DNA of 64,000 bases, taken from assembly GCA_030620095.1 (NCBI GenBank), contig JAUTXW010004477.1:620001-684000 (forward strand). The letters are read 5' to 3'. Shown here piece after piece: positions 46,540 to 57,406 of this stretch. Positions within the stretch are counted from its first letter, which is position 1. Every line of letters begins with the position of its first letter. Source of the stretch: Kuschelorhynchus macadamiae. Lineage: Eukaryota > Arthropoda > Insecta > Coleoptera > Curculionidae. The notes beneath the pieces were generated by a model that saw only the letters and a list, made by a program, of their open reading frames with translations, was not told the origin of the DNA and did no database searches. A program made the translations under genes and the position numbers.

Positions 46540-47470
46540 GACACCCTGTTTATAGTATGCAATAATAAAATTATTAAAAATTAATGTATTAAAATTTAAA
46601 AAACTCAATAGCTAAATAACACAGGGTGTTATGTATCCGACGGGATAGCACTGGTATTTCAAAATCCATAAGAGATACGAGGATGGTAAAATTAGAGAAA
46701 TAATGCGCAATTGAATTTCGAATAACATGGTGGATAAAGGGGAAACATTCCGAGTAGTTTCAGAGATATCCGTGAAAAACCGAAAATTGTAATCTCCTTT
46801 TTATTTTTTTCACGCTGCATTTGAAGAGATATTACAAAAATTTATTTTATACTTTTATTGTAATTTATAGCCACTTTAATTCCTCTACAAGTTGGTGCAG
46901 TCAGGGTCAGTCAAATTCCGACGTTTAAACTTTGAGGTCTCATCATCAACATTTTAAATAAGGACCTTTATTTTTTATTTAATTCTAAATGCACTCCTCC
47001 ATTTAGAATATTTAAAAGTATCCTCTGTAGATTTGGCAAGATTCTGATTTTCTGTCTCTCTCTCTAAAACATTGACTCTTATGTGAAAATATTTTGTTCA
47101 AAAATTAATTGTGTTACATCTTTGGTTTTGGAAGGCCGAGTTCTTTGTAAAAATGAAATCAAAAACTAGATCCGTATTTAAAGAAATGAAGTTGAGATCT
47201 CGAAGAGGAAACTTCGGATTTTAAATATTAATGCATTAGCTTGTAGAGAAGGAAAAGTGGCTAAAATTTGTAATATCTCTTCAAATGTAGTCTGAAAAAA
47301 ATTTAAAAAATCACTATTTGTGTTTTTTAAGGATATCTTCGAAAGTTGTCGCATTTTCCAACTTTCTCATTGACATATTATTCGAAATTAAATTGCGTAA
47401 CTTTGCCAGATTTAATCAACCAAACACTTATCGTTTCTGAGATGCCAATGCTATCCTTCTAAATAAGTAA
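46540..47470. mobile_element. Miniature DNA element with ~220-bp imperfect terminal inverted repeats
   Basis: CACAGGGTGTTATGTATCCG starts at about 46620. The arms 46642-46896 and 47236-47456 are imperfect reverse complements. Paired landmarks: GGGATAGCACTGG with CCAATGCTATCC, TTTCGAATAACATG with TATTATTCGAAA, GAGATATCCGTGAAAA with TTTTTAAGGATATCTTC, AGCCACTTTAATTCCTCTAC with GTAGAGAAGGAAAAGTGGCT. There is no coding capacity. The CACAGGGTG start suggests a mariner/IS630-type element. An ACACCCTG end of another element lies at 46546. Confidence 0.7.
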
Positions 47471-47759
47471 CAACTTGTACATCTGGAGATAAAACCACAA
47501 TGAAAATTTTAACTATTAAACATTTGAGGATTTCTTGAATTATCAAAAGAAATTTCATTTAATAAAATAGCAGACAATACCTACATCTGCAATATTTTTA
47601 AAACAATTAATAATAGATATAAGATATGTTTCATGAAATATTTTGACGTTTTATTAAAAAAACAAAGTTTTTGCAATTTTCGGTGAAACCTATCCAATGT
47701 TTTTAATTCAATTTCATTATCCTAAATTGTTTCAAAGGGCACGCAAAGTCATGGTTATA

Positions 47760-48242
47760 TATTTTTTACGGAACACCCTGTATATTATCGGATTTTAAAA
47801 TTATACGAACAATCCTAGATATTTTTGTGTATTATGTTATATACCCATTTTCAACTGTTTACCAAATATTGACAATTTAAAATTGACAACAATGATACAT
47901 TTTGGCAATTTCACAGGCTTTAAGATTTAAACCGTTTGAGACCAAGAAAAACGATTTGCACATTCCTATATTACTTTTTCGTAAGCTACCGATTAACACT
48001 AACTTAGAATTTAACCTGAGGTTAAAAGTGTCCGTTACTTAAATTTACGTACTGTCAAATTGCCAAAATTCATCAATATTTTCATTTATCAATTGACAAT
48101 ATTTGGTTAAAGATAGATATATACATGAAAAATATCTAAAACTTTCCGTAGAATCTACAAAGGCGATAATATTAAGGGCTTCCCGTTCAAAAAAGTATAA
48201 CCATGACCTGTCACGTTTTTATGCAACACCCTGTATATAAGA
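47760..48242. mobile_element. Miniature inverted-repeat element bounded by ACACCCTGTATA motifs
   Basis: Two same-direction ends, GGAACACCCTGTATATTA at about 47770 and GCAACACCCTGTATATAA at about 48225. Each is preceded by a related stretch (TCATGGTTATATATTTTTTA / AACCATGACCTG). Between them lie imperfect inverted arms at about 47858-47912 and 48058-48113 (CAAATATTGACAATTTAAAA against its partner). Noncoding. Confidence 0.6.
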
Positions 48243-48900
48243 GAATAGGTGCGGCAAATAGTTTGGAATAAACTCTAAAACATTTACATTATTTTTTTAT
48301 TGTGATTTTAGGTGAAAAAATTATTCTTCATAAAAAGTTTGTAATATAAAAAATGTAAAGCAATTTAAAACAAAATATCATTTTATATACAGAGTACGAA
48401 ATAAGTACAAAAATCAAGTTTCCATATTAAAAAAAATAAATTCCTACAGCCGAATTAAAGAAACTGCAAATACAGGTAAAAAAGCTTTTAGAAGTTTTTG
48501 ATAGTAATTCTTGTTTTTGAGAAAAAAACTCCGGCTATAGAAATATAGGCGGCAAATTAAGATTTTTTCTACGTAAAAATATAAGTTACAGAGGACCTAT
48601 ATATCGTAGGTCCGAAATTAAATATTCATGAGAAGACTTACCCACCGTAAAGTAAACGTGAAATATACACCAATATACATGCTCGACTGTAGCATCATCG
48701 CTGAATATGAATCGAACTAAAATACCCATAATATCCATAAACAAGATTTGGGTCATCCCTCTCAATTTTTGTCAGGTGCTTCCGAACGTCAAATGCTATC
48801 AGTGGACACCTAAATCTATAGTTCCTCCGTATACGAAGAACCTATCACAACCGGAGGACTTCAATGCGAATGACCTATTAAAGAAGGAGCCATCCACTTG
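48243..48900. other. Unassigned; one coding-like stretch
   Basis: At 48707-48898 a plus-strand frame reads with unusually non-AT-biased composition, including NFCQVLPNVKCYQWTPKSIV and QPEDFNANDLLKKEPST before a stop. I do not recognise it. It could be the C-terminus of an exon or TE protein. It ends directly at the TA microsatellite. Confidence 0.3.
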
Positions 48901-48902
48901 AG

Positions 48903-49486
<584 letters not shown>

Positions 49487-49651
49487 AATTAAGGTATGAA
49501 CTAAATTAAACAAGCTAATCAGTGTGATACATTATTTCAGGTGCTAATTTAATAAAAAATTGGTGAAACATTAAAATTCCTGTCTTTAACAGCTCACTTT
49601 AGATGTTATTAAATTTTATTGTTTACATAATAAACCTTTCATATAAATACC
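49487..49651 (+). repeat. Tandem duplication copy 1, part left of the BEL insertion
   Basis: Matches 57407-57571 with a few substitutions (for example GGTGAAACATT against GGTGGAACATT). Its last five bases ATACC (49647-49651) are the left target-site duplication of the BEL element. Confidence 0.95.
49647..49651. repeat. Target-site duplication ATACC, left copy
   Basis: Identical to 56605-56609. The uninterrupted second tandem copy reads AAATACCCTTATATT at about 57567, with a single ATACC, which confirms the 5-bp duplication. Confidence 0.95.
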
Positions 49652-50138
49652 TGATGTAGGAAATATGAAAATTCGATATATGGCGGACTGTATTGGGTAA
49701 CTTTTAAAGCAATAAAACGTTGATAATTAGCAAAATTAATTAATTGATGAAAGGAAACACAATCGCTTAGCTATCACAGTAGAACCGAATAGTTTCAGTG
49801 GCTGGGTTACTCAGTTCGCCCTAGAAGACCATCACACTACATCAATCTTGCCAATTTTCCAATTTTCTCGGGAAACCGATCCGAAAATACGCGTCGGCCG
49901 ACGAAATGAACGAGTTCCGTTGTCACATGTGGTTAGTGCAGTACTGGTTTTTAAAATGTATCTTGACCTGCGCTGCGTGAGCCAGGAAGTTTCTTCCGTA
50001 TTCTTGACGAATCACAGGGTTGCGATTGTGTATTTGAATACGAAACAAAATAATATCGAAAAGATTTAAAATTAATTATTAATTGATTTGTTTTGAAATT
50101 AATGAACAAAAGTAAAATAAAACAGAGTTACACAAACA
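49652..50138 (-). repeat. BEL element 3' LTR (left end on the plus strand)
   Basis: 487 bp, TG...CA. Identical to 56118-56604 except at 49770. The 73-codon plus-strand frame inside it (49848-50069) recurs in the other LTR simply because the LTRs are copies; I see no reason to call it a gene. Confidence 0.97.
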
Positions 50139-50153
50139 TTCACCCCACCAAAA
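50139..50153 (-). promoter_or_regulatory. Candidate polypurine tract
   Basis: Read on the minus strand, TTTTGGTGGGGTGAA lies directly against the 3' LTR. This is where the plus-strand DNA primer of a retroelement should be. It is G-rich and mostly purine, though two T residues interrupt it. Confidence 0.6.
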
Positions 50154-50242
50154 CGAATGTTTTTAAACTTAGGAATAAGAAAAAAAAATTAAACTTAATT
50201 TCAAAAGTAAATAATATTAAAGAAGAAAAAAAAATAAAAAAA

Positions 50243-53200
50243 TTAGTTGCCTGGTAACGGGCATATCTTGAGAACGGGCCTTTGTAAAGTTCCGCGAGCC
50301 GTCTTCAGTGTTACCACGCGAGCTACATTGTCTTGTCCAGGGTGCAATTTAATTACCCTACCTAACTCCCAGTGAAGAGGAGTGGTTTGTTCATTTTTAA
50401 TGAGAACAAGAGCGCCTTGATTAACTGGAGGCGACGGCACTGTCCATTTGGATCTTTCCTGAAGGGAATGAATATATTCGGTGGACCACCGTTTCCAGAA
50501 ATCACTCTGGATTCGCTGAATTAATTGCCAACGATTTAACCGGTTCAGGTTTAAATGACTGAGATCAGGGTCTGGAATAGAGCTGTTTAAAGGCTCGAGA
50601 ACTAAAAAATGACCAGGGGTCAAAGGCTGAAGGTCGTTTGGATCTTCGCTCATAGCACATAGTGGCCTTGAATTTAGTACCGCTTCTATTTGCGTTAAAA
50701 TAGTATAAAACTCTTCGAAAGAAAAGCTTTGGGTTCCTAAAACACGGTAAAAATGACTTTTAAATGATTTGACACCCGCTTCGGCAAGTCCATTAAAGCT
50801 TGGAGCACCAGGGGGGTTAAAATTCCAAGTGATAGATAGGGCTTGAGCAGCCTTTTGCGCCGAATCAAGAAGCATATTATAGGCTCCTTTAAAGTTTGTG
50901 CCTTGATCACTTGTTAAAGTTATGCAATTGCCTCGTCTGGCAACGAAGCGCCTGAACGCAGCCAAAAAAGATTCGGCGCTGAGATCGGAAGTGGCCTCTA
51001 AATGTATTGCCTTAGTAGTTGTACAAACAAATACACAGACGTAACCCTTATAAGTTTTAGCACCCCTATGTTTAGTCATTAAAAGAGAAAAGGGACCAGC
51101 AAAATCCACACAGACAGAAGAAAATGCTTTGATTTCAGAAACCCTGAGAGCAGGCAAATCGGACATAAAGGGATTGTATGACTTGGGTTTACATCGGAAA
51201 CATTTAATGCACTTTGAAAGGCATTTATAGATGGCACTCCGAGGCGAAAGGATCCAAAATTGTTGAAGTAATAAATATTGCATCGTTTTAAGCCCAGGAT
51301 GCAGATATGTGTTATGAGTAAATTCAATTATTAACTCAGTAAGCCTATGGGACTTAGGCAGTAAAATTGGATGTTTGACATCATATGAAAATTGAGATTT
51401 TCTGAGTCTACCACCAACTCTTAATAAACCATCAGCGTCGATAAAAGGAGCAAGTTTTCTAAAAGGTTTAGGTAGCAAGGAATTTTGCTTTATTTTTAAA
51501 ATAATATCTGAAAACGTCTCTTGTTGGACGTGCTTTACGATAACTTTAAGTGAAGAGCCAATTTCACGAGAACTTAAAATACCGTGAAGGTTTGACTTTA
51601 ATTTTATATTTGAAATAAAACGAAGAATATAAGCAACTATCCTTAGAATTTTCAGCCAACTAGAAAATTTCTCTAACAAAAGAAGAATAAAATTTGGGGA
51701 AGAAATAATGTTGGATAAAACCACAGTGTTTTCTTCCTTAGATACGTCAGGATCGGTTGGGGAATAAAAATTAGGTTGTGTTGGCCAGAAATCCTTTGCT
51801 TGTGAAAGAAACTCGGGACCAGACCACCATATTTTTGTATCTAAAAGTTGCGCAGGGGTAAGACCGCGACTGGCACAATCAGCAGGATTCAACGCTGATG
51901 GGACGAAATGCCAAGAAGAAACGGGTATGAGCTCTTGAATATGGTTAACCCTATTAGCTACAAAGGTTTTCCACTTGTGCGGGGAAGAAGACAACCAAGT
52001 AAGTGTGACCATAGAATCTGACCACAAGTATAGATCGTCAAAAGTAATAAGATCAGCAAAACTTTCCTTAATGAAAATAGCTAGATCAACTAACAAAATG
52101 GCGGCCATGAGTTCTAGCCTAGCAATAGACTGAGTTTTTAATGGCGCTACTCGACATTTCGAGCAAACAAGGAAGGTTTTTACTGTTCCAGATGTTTCCT
52201 CCACACGAAAATAGCAAACAGCGGCATATCCGTTTTGTGACGCATCGCCAAAACCGTGTAATTCAATTCGAGATATTAACGTAGACCCGACGTACCGAGG
52301 AATTTTTATAATACCAAGTTGAGGCATTTCGGCTTTAAAGGTATCCCAAATATCTGAAATAGCCTTAGACGGGGGTTCATCCCAGGAAACTTTAGATTCC
52401 CATAAACGCTGCAAAAGAAGTTTGGCAAGTAGAAGGCAAGGAGCAATAAATCCAAGGGGATCGAAGATTCGACTAATCTCCGATAACATATTTCTTTTTG
52501 TACAAGGACGGTCGACAGGGGTGTAAGTATATGAAAAAGCATCTGAATTAGTATTCCATTTGAGACCAAGTACCTTAATAAATGATGGTTCCTCCTTATC
52601 AAAAGTACAAGAACTTTGAACATCAGAAGATGGAATAGAAGCCAAGAGAGAAGGGTGATTACTTGCCCATTTGCTCATTTCGAAACCTCCCCCTTTCATA
52701 ACCTCAATGACGTCAGATTGAAGTGCTAAAGCTGACTCCAAACAATCACTTCCTAGTAGTCCATCATCAATATAGAATTGACTGCGAATAGCCTGAGCAG
52801 CCTTAGGGAAAGAAGCTTCTTCCTGCGCCGCAAGTTCTTTTAAAGTCCTTAAGGCCAAGTATGGGGAAGAATTAATTCCATAAACCACAGTACGTAAGAA
52901 ATATTCCTGAAGAGGATCGCTCGGTTTGAAACGCCATAAAATTCGTTGATAGGTCCAAAACTCAGGATGAACAGAAATTTGTCTGTACATTTGCTTTATG
53001 TCACAAACAAAGACGTAGGCGAAAAATCGAAATTTTAAAAGAAGCGTAGAAATATCCTGTTGTAATTTAGGACCTACAAGAAGAGTGTCATTAAGACTAA
53101 CACCGTTAATGTCACGCAAGCTTGCGTCGAATACAACTCTAATTTTAGAGTCAAATGCCTCTTGTTTGAAGACAGCATGGTGGGCGATATAGTAACCCGA

Positions 53201-55429
53201 TAAAGATCTATAATCGTCTTGGGGAACCAAAGACATATGACCTTTATCTAAGTAATCTTGCATAAACTTTACATATTTTGTATGCAAGTCGGGGTTTTTG
53301 CAAAAACGATTTTCAAGCATGCCGAAGCGGCGATAAGCTTGAGAGTAAGTGTCAATAAATTTAGGCTTTGATTGACGAAATGGTAATGGTACCGAAAATC
53401 GTCCCGAAGTATCCCTAAACGTCAGAGTTTTATAAATTTCCTCACATTGTTTTTCTTCAGGGGAGAAAAACGATTGTTTAGGAAGATGCTCAATTTCCCA
53501 AAATTTACGTAATACAATATCAATATTATCCTCTACTGAGATGTAGCAACTCAAAAGAGAGGTTGAAGCTTCGCAAGAAACATTGGTTTTTCCCTGCAAC
53601 ACATAACCAAAGATGGTCTCCAAAGCAACAGGCTGATCAGGACTCCCAATAATACGACCAGATCTTAATACAAGAGGTACGAGTTCAGCACCAATAAGCA
53701 TGTCGATAGGACCCGGCGTGTGAAAATTATTATCAGCAAGCTTCAAGTATTTAATGTGTTCAAGTTGATCAGGATTAATATGAATCTTAGGCTGGTTAGA
53801 ACAAACCTTTGGTATGATAATAGCTTCACACGAAAGTAAGGGATTTGGTTCACCATGAGGTTTTATTATACACTGTGTAGAACCATTTTTAGTGCAAGTA
53901 GACATTCCATTTAAACCTTCAACGGGGACAGAAAAACTTTTACGTTTAAGACCAAGTCGGCGTACGCAAGACTCAGAAATAAAATTTGCCATGGACCCGG
54001 TATCCAGAAGTATCCGAATTTTCTGAAAATTACCTCGAATATCTTTGATGTCTACTTCACACGTAGACAAAAGAATAGTTTGTTGAGAGGCAGAAAAATG
54101 GTTCGCAATACAATGAGTATTAGTAATTGGCTCGGTAGAATTAATAATGGGGTCAGAACTAGAAATGTGGGGCATAGAAGTTCCTTGAAAAGTATCCCTA
54201 TGAGAGGGCTGTCCTTGGACTGAAGGTATTGTAGAAGACGTTTTACCAAAGTGCAAAGTGGTATGGTGTGGCGATTTGCACACCCTGCATTTGTGAGAAG
54301 ACCCGCAATTTTTAAGAGAATGAGGAGATACTAAACAGTTGACGCATAATTTGTGCTGTTTGACAAATGAAAACCTGTCATGCGGCGATTTCGCCAAAAA
54401 AGCAGGGCACTTATATAATGCGTGAGAAGTCGAGCATAAAAAACATTTTTTGTTACTCCTATTATCAACATCGGGGTCAAGCATTAAATTGAGAAACGAT
54501 TTTTTATTACCTTTTGGGATTTCCGCACTTTTCAAAGAATAATTAACCGACTCCAAGGCTAAACACTGTTTTTCCAAAAATGAAATTAATTGCCTAAAGG
54601 TCGGCAGGGTTTGATTAAAACCATGTTCGAGCTCAAAGTCAGTTCTAGTTTTTGAATCCAATTTATTTATCAACAGATTAAACAATAAAAAACACCAATG
54701 TTCGACTGGGAAATTTAAGGCTCTAAAAGCAGCTATGTTCTCAGAAAAAATATTTAAAATTTGTCTAAGTTCCTTTGCGGAAGCTTTTTGAACAGACGGA
54801 GCATGAAAAAGCTCATTATAATATTGTGTAGCTAGAATACGTTTATTTTGATAACGTTTTATCAGCATATCGTAGGCTACAGAATAGTTAAGTTCTGTAA
54901 GGGGGATGCCCTTAACTAAACTTAAGGGTTCCTTGTCTAATGACGTCAGCAAGTATTGAAATTTTTCAATGTTCGATAAGTCAGTATTATCATGAATAAG
55001 ACTGTTATATAAGTCAAAAAAACTAGGCCAATTTTTATAATTGCCATCAAAAATAGGCAAATTGAGCTTGGGAAGCTTTATTTTTGTGGGAGCAGCGAAA
55101 GTGGAATTAGCTGAGGTATTAGCAGATAGAGATGCTTGACTACTTAAGAGAAAATCATGTTTTAAAGATTTTATGCCATAATAAGCTTTGTCTGCAGCAC
55201 GCCTCATTTCATCATATTTTGCGAAATCATTGTCGTCAATTAAAGATATGACAGTATTATGAGCTGATTGAAATTCATTAAAAGTGCTGTCAACAGAATC
55301 TGCTCTGACTAAAAAATTAGATTTTAAGGAGTCATCAGAAACGGCTTGCAGCCCAATTTCGTGTGCCTCTTCCAACCGCTTGAGTGCGATGGTTCGTTTT
55401 AAATTAGCTTTTGTTAATTTATCTGACAT
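50243..55429 (-). CDS. gag-pol: BEL/Pao Gag-Pol polyprotein, 1728 aa, intact
   Basis: Single frame encoding capsid and all replication enzymes. Gag: a DUF1759-type segment (about 118-290, with KLPKLNLPIFDG) and three zinc knuckles (C329/C332/H336/C341; C362/C365/H370/C375; C381/C384/H388/H393). Protease: DUF1758 type, DTG at 476-478 in ILLDTGS. Reverse transcriptase: Asp810 in VCDIKQMY and YIDD at 886-889. RNase H-like (Peptidase_A17 area): Asp1062, Glu1106, Asp1138, Asp1184. Integrase: HHCC finger H1372/H1377/C1410/C1413, then Asp1442, Asp1508 and Glu1550. C-terminus: DUF5641-like (WQLIQRIQSDFWKRW, about 1634-1648). The order Gag-PR-RT-RH-IN is standard for BEL/Pao. The ATG at 55427-55429 is the first of the frame. 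Gag and Pol are fused without a frameshift, as usual in this family. No catalytic residue appears missing. Confidence 0.97.
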   Translation of the reverse strand: MSDKLTKANLKRTIALKRLEEAHEIGLQAVSDDSLKSNFLVRADSVDSTFNEFQSAHNTVISLIDDNDFAKYDEMRRAADKAYYGIKSLKHDFLLSSQASLSANTSANSTFAAPTKIKLPKLNLPIFDGNYKNWPSFFDLYNSLIHDNTDLSNIEKFQYLLTSLDKEPLSLVKGIPLTELNYSVAYDMLIKRYQNKRILATQYYNELFHAPSVQKASAKELRQILNIFSENIAAFRALNFPVEHWCFLLFNLLINKLDSKTRTDFELEHGFNQTLPTFRQLISFLEKQCLALESVNYSLKSAEIPKGNKKSFLNLMLDPDVDNRSNKKCFLCSTSHALYKCPAFLAKSPHDRFSFVKQHKLCVNCLVSPHSLKNCGSSHKCRVCKSPHHTTLHFGKTSSTIPSVQGQPSHRDTFQGTSMPHISSSDPIINSTEPITNTHCIANHFSASQQTILLSTCEVDIKDIRGNFQKIRILLDTGSMANFISESCVRRLGLKRKSFSVPVEGLNGMSTCTKNGSTQCIIKPHGEPNPLLSCEAIIIPKVCSNQPKIHINPDQLEHIKYLKLADNNFHTPGPIDMLIGAELVPLVLRSGRIIGSPDQPVALETIFGYVLQGKTNVSCEASTSLLSCYISVEDNIDIVLRKFWEIEHLPKQSFFSPEEKQCEEIYKTLTFRDTSGRFSVPLPFRQSKPKFIDTYSQAYRRFGMLENRFCKNPDLHTKYVKFMQDYLDKGHMSLVPQDDYRSLSGYYIAHHAVFKQEAFDSKIRVVFDASLRDINGVSLNDTLLVGPKLQQDISTLLLKFRFFAYVFVCDIKQMYRQISVHPEFWTYQRILWRFKPSDPLQEYFLRTVVYGINSSPYLALRTLKELAAQEEASFPKAAQAIRSQFYIDDGLLGSDCLESALALQSDVIEVMKGGGFEMSKWASNHPSLLASIPSSDVQSSCTFDKEEPSFIKVLGLKWNTNSDAFSYTYTPVDRPCTKRNMLSEISRIFDPLGFIAPCLLLAKLLLQRLWESKVSWDEPPSKAISDIWDTFKAEMPQLGIIKIPRYVGSTLISRIELHGFGDASQNGYAAVCYFRVEETSGTVKTFLVCSKCRVAPLKTQSIARLELMAAILLVDLAIFIKESFADLITFDDLYLWSDSMVTLTWLSSSPHKWKTFVANRVNHIQELIPVSSWHFVPSALNPADCASRGLTPAQLLDTKIWWSGPEFLSQAKDFWPTQPNFYSPTDPDVSKEENTVVLSNIISSPNFILLLLEKFSSWLKILRIVAYILRFISNIKLKSNLHGILSSREIGSSLKVIVKHVQQETFSDIILKIKQNSLLPKPFRKLAPFIDADGLLRVGGRLRKSQFSYDVKHPILLPKSHRLTELIIEFTHNTYLHPGLKTMQYLLLQQFWILSPRSAIYKCLSKCIKCFRCKPKSYNPFMSDLPALRVSEIKAFSSVCVDFAGPFSLLMTKHRGAKTYKGYVCVFVCTTTKAIHLEATSDLSAESFLAAFRRFVARRGNCITLTSDQGTNFKGAYNMLLDSAQKAAQALSITWNFNPPGAPSFNGLAEAGVKSFKSHFYRVLGTQSFSFEEFYTILTQIEAVLNSRPLCAMSEDPNDLQPLTPGHFLVLEPLNSSIPDPDLSHLNLNRLNRWQLIQRIQSDFWKRWSTEYIHSLQERSKWTVPSPPVNQGALVLIKNEQTTPLHWELGRVIKLHPGQDNVARVVTLKTARGTLQRPVLKICPLPGN

Positions 55430-56117
55430 TTTGAAAGATGTTCAGTAGAACAAGAAAAAAATTAAAAATCAGAAAAGCGTTAAAAAATATCAAAATATAT
55501 TTTATTTACTATTTCAATAAATGCTGTTATTTTAACATATGCCTGCTGATGGTCAATATATAAGACAACAATTATACCTACACAAAATTGTATGCTATTT
55601 TATTTGTGATATAATACAAACAAAATAAAAAATATCAGAAGTTGTGATGCCGCAAAACAAATATCAATAGTGCAAAGTTAGGCGAATGGTACTTGCCACA
55701 TAAATATTATATGATGGCAAAGTAGAATAAATAAATTGTATTATTTATTGAAATAATTAAAGTTCGCAAAATATGCACATATGAGTATTTTGTTTATATT
55801 TAAAGAAGAACGAGAATAAGTTATTTCTGAATTTAAATGTATGAAAATACTTATTTATTAAATGTGGTACTGCGAGATTAAAAAAATAACAATAGACTGG
55901 CGCCGGGCGTCAGAGTGACGTCGCGACGGCGAATCGATGTGGAACGGAACGAATGTAGCTCGCCGGTTTGACGAAAGACGACAGGTTAGATATCCAAGCG
56001 TGCGCAATTAAAAATAAGATCGGAATTAAGAAAATGGCTACCAACGAATCTTGTTTTAAAGCAATTTAAGTTATTAAATATTCAATTTGATCTCCATCCG
56101 GTGAAGAAGGCCCAAAA
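55430..56117 (-). other. BEL element 5' leader
   Basis: 688 bp between the 5' LTR and the gag start, without a reading frame. Mostly AT-rich, but 55897-55983 is strikingly GC/CpG-rich (TGACGTCGCGACGGCG at 55917-55932, CTGGCGCCGGGCGTC at 55897-55911). This is a likely site of RNA structure for packaging or dimerisation, by inference only. Confidence 0.7.
56096..56117 (-). promoter_or_regulatory. Candidate primer binding site next to the 5' LTR
   Basis: On the minus strand the leader starts TTTTGGGCCTTCTTCACCGG directly after the LTR's CA. The TGG three bases in is where a tRNA CCA end would pair. I cannot assign the tRNA species by eye. Confidence 0.4.
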
Positions 56118-56604
56118 TGATGTAGGAAATATGAAAATTCGATATATGGCGGACTGTATTGGGTAACTTTTAAAGCAATAAAACGTTGATAATTAGCAAA
56201 ATTAATTAATTGATGAAAGGAAACACAATCGCTTACCTATCACAGTAGAACCGAATAGTTTCAGTGGCTGGGTTACTCAGTTCGCCCTAGAAGACCATCA
56301 CACTACATCAATCTTGCCAATTTTCCAATTTTCTCGGGAAACCGATCCGAAAATACGCGTCGGCCGACGAAATGAACGAGTTCCGTTGTCACATGTGGTT
56401 AGTGCAGTACTGGTTTTTAAAATGTATCTTGACCTGCGCTGCGTGAGCCAGGAAGTTTCTTCCGTATTCTTGACGAATCACAGGGTTGCGATTGTGTATT
56501 TGAATACGAAACAAAATAATATCGAAAAGATTTAAAATTAATTATTAATTGATTTGTTTTGAAATTAATGAACAAAAGTAAAATAAAACAGAGTTACACA
56601 AACA
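56118..56604 (-). repeat. BEL element 5' LTR (right end on the plus strand)
   Basis: 487 bp, holding the element's promoter in the minus-strand sense. It differs from the other LTR only at 56236. Confidence 0.97.
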
Positions 56605-56609
56605 ATACC
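56605..56609. repeat. Target-site duplication ATACC, right copy
   Basis: Pairs with 49647-49651 across the BEL element. Confidence 0.95.
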
Positions 56610-57406
56610 CTTATATTTATTCAAGAGTTTAAGTTCAACGTTTGTTGTTAATGATGCTTTAAAATTGACACTGGGTTGCGACTTATCAAAGTTATAAAGA
56701 AATGTGGCAATTTTGCCGCCTGTGCATAATAAATTAATATAGCGATTTGATGTATAGCTTGCTACTAAGAAATACCTGCAACTAAAAATTCAACAGCGCA
56801 ACCATAGGAGAGCCTATTCGAGAAAACTTGCAGCTCATTGAAAGCGATAAAATGAATGAAAGTTTCTGGTTTGTTCCTTTTTGGACTGTTCTTTTCTATT
56901 TCTCCTTTCTTTTTATTAATTTAACTTACATTTAATAAATTGTTAATTCATTTCAATTTAATAAATATTTTTTTTAATAAGCCGTTATTATTAGTTGAAC
57001 AAGGAAATTAATTTTTTTATCTAAAATTATTTAGAAAAGTTAAGTAGTTAAAAAATATCAATGCATCTAAGACACTATAAGCCATAAATAATTAAATGTA
57101 AATAATTTTATTTAGTCTAAATTACGTTTTAAATAAAAACAAGTCAAGTATTATTAACTCAAACTACTTATTTCTTATTTAAATTTACACAAATTTAATA
57201 CAGTAGAAAATATTGAAACATACCTAGATATGAAATATCAACATCTTAGATACATTAGGTCAGAAGAAAATTCAGTAAAATTATGATTTACTATACAAAT
57301 AAAAGCAAAACATATCACAGGAATACAAAAATAATTTTGGAAACGTGAATAAAATAATTAAACTAAATGCTATTATACGGTACTTAATAAATTTTATTGG
57401 TTAAAA
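56610..57406 (+). repeat. Tandem duplication copy 1, part right of the BEL insertion
   Basis: Continues copy 1 and matches 57572-58360. Compared with copy 2 it has ~12 extra bases near 57020 (ATCTAAAATTATTT region). Noncoding; AT-rich. Confidence 0.95.

Larger units (their letters stand above)
49652..56604 (-). mobile_element. Complete BEL/Pao LTR retrotransposon, 6953 bp
   Basis: Two 487-bp LTRs bracket one gag-pol frame on the minus strand, so the right LTR is the 5' LTR. Both LTRs begin TG and end CA. A 5-bp duplication ATACC flanks the element. The LTRs differ at one position only (49770 G, 56236 C), meaning insertion is recent. All pol enzymes have their expected motifs and the frame has no stop over 1728 codons, so the copy is plausibly autonomous. 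There is no envelope frame. It interrupts copy 1 of a tandem duplication. Confidence 0.97.

Noticed and set aside
49848..50069. 73-codon frame found twice, also at 56314-56535
   Set aside because: Both lie in the BEL LTRs and are antisense to the element; identity reflects LTR duplication, not conservation of a protein.
51079..51327. Open frames inside the BEL element (also 52306-52623 and 54052-54249)
   Set aside because: Out-of-frame shadows of the gag-pol reading frame.
56096..56117. Assignment of the BEL primer binding site to a specific tRNA
   Set aside because: TGGGCCTTCTTCACCGG starts plausibly, but I could not match it securely to a tRNA 3' end without a search.
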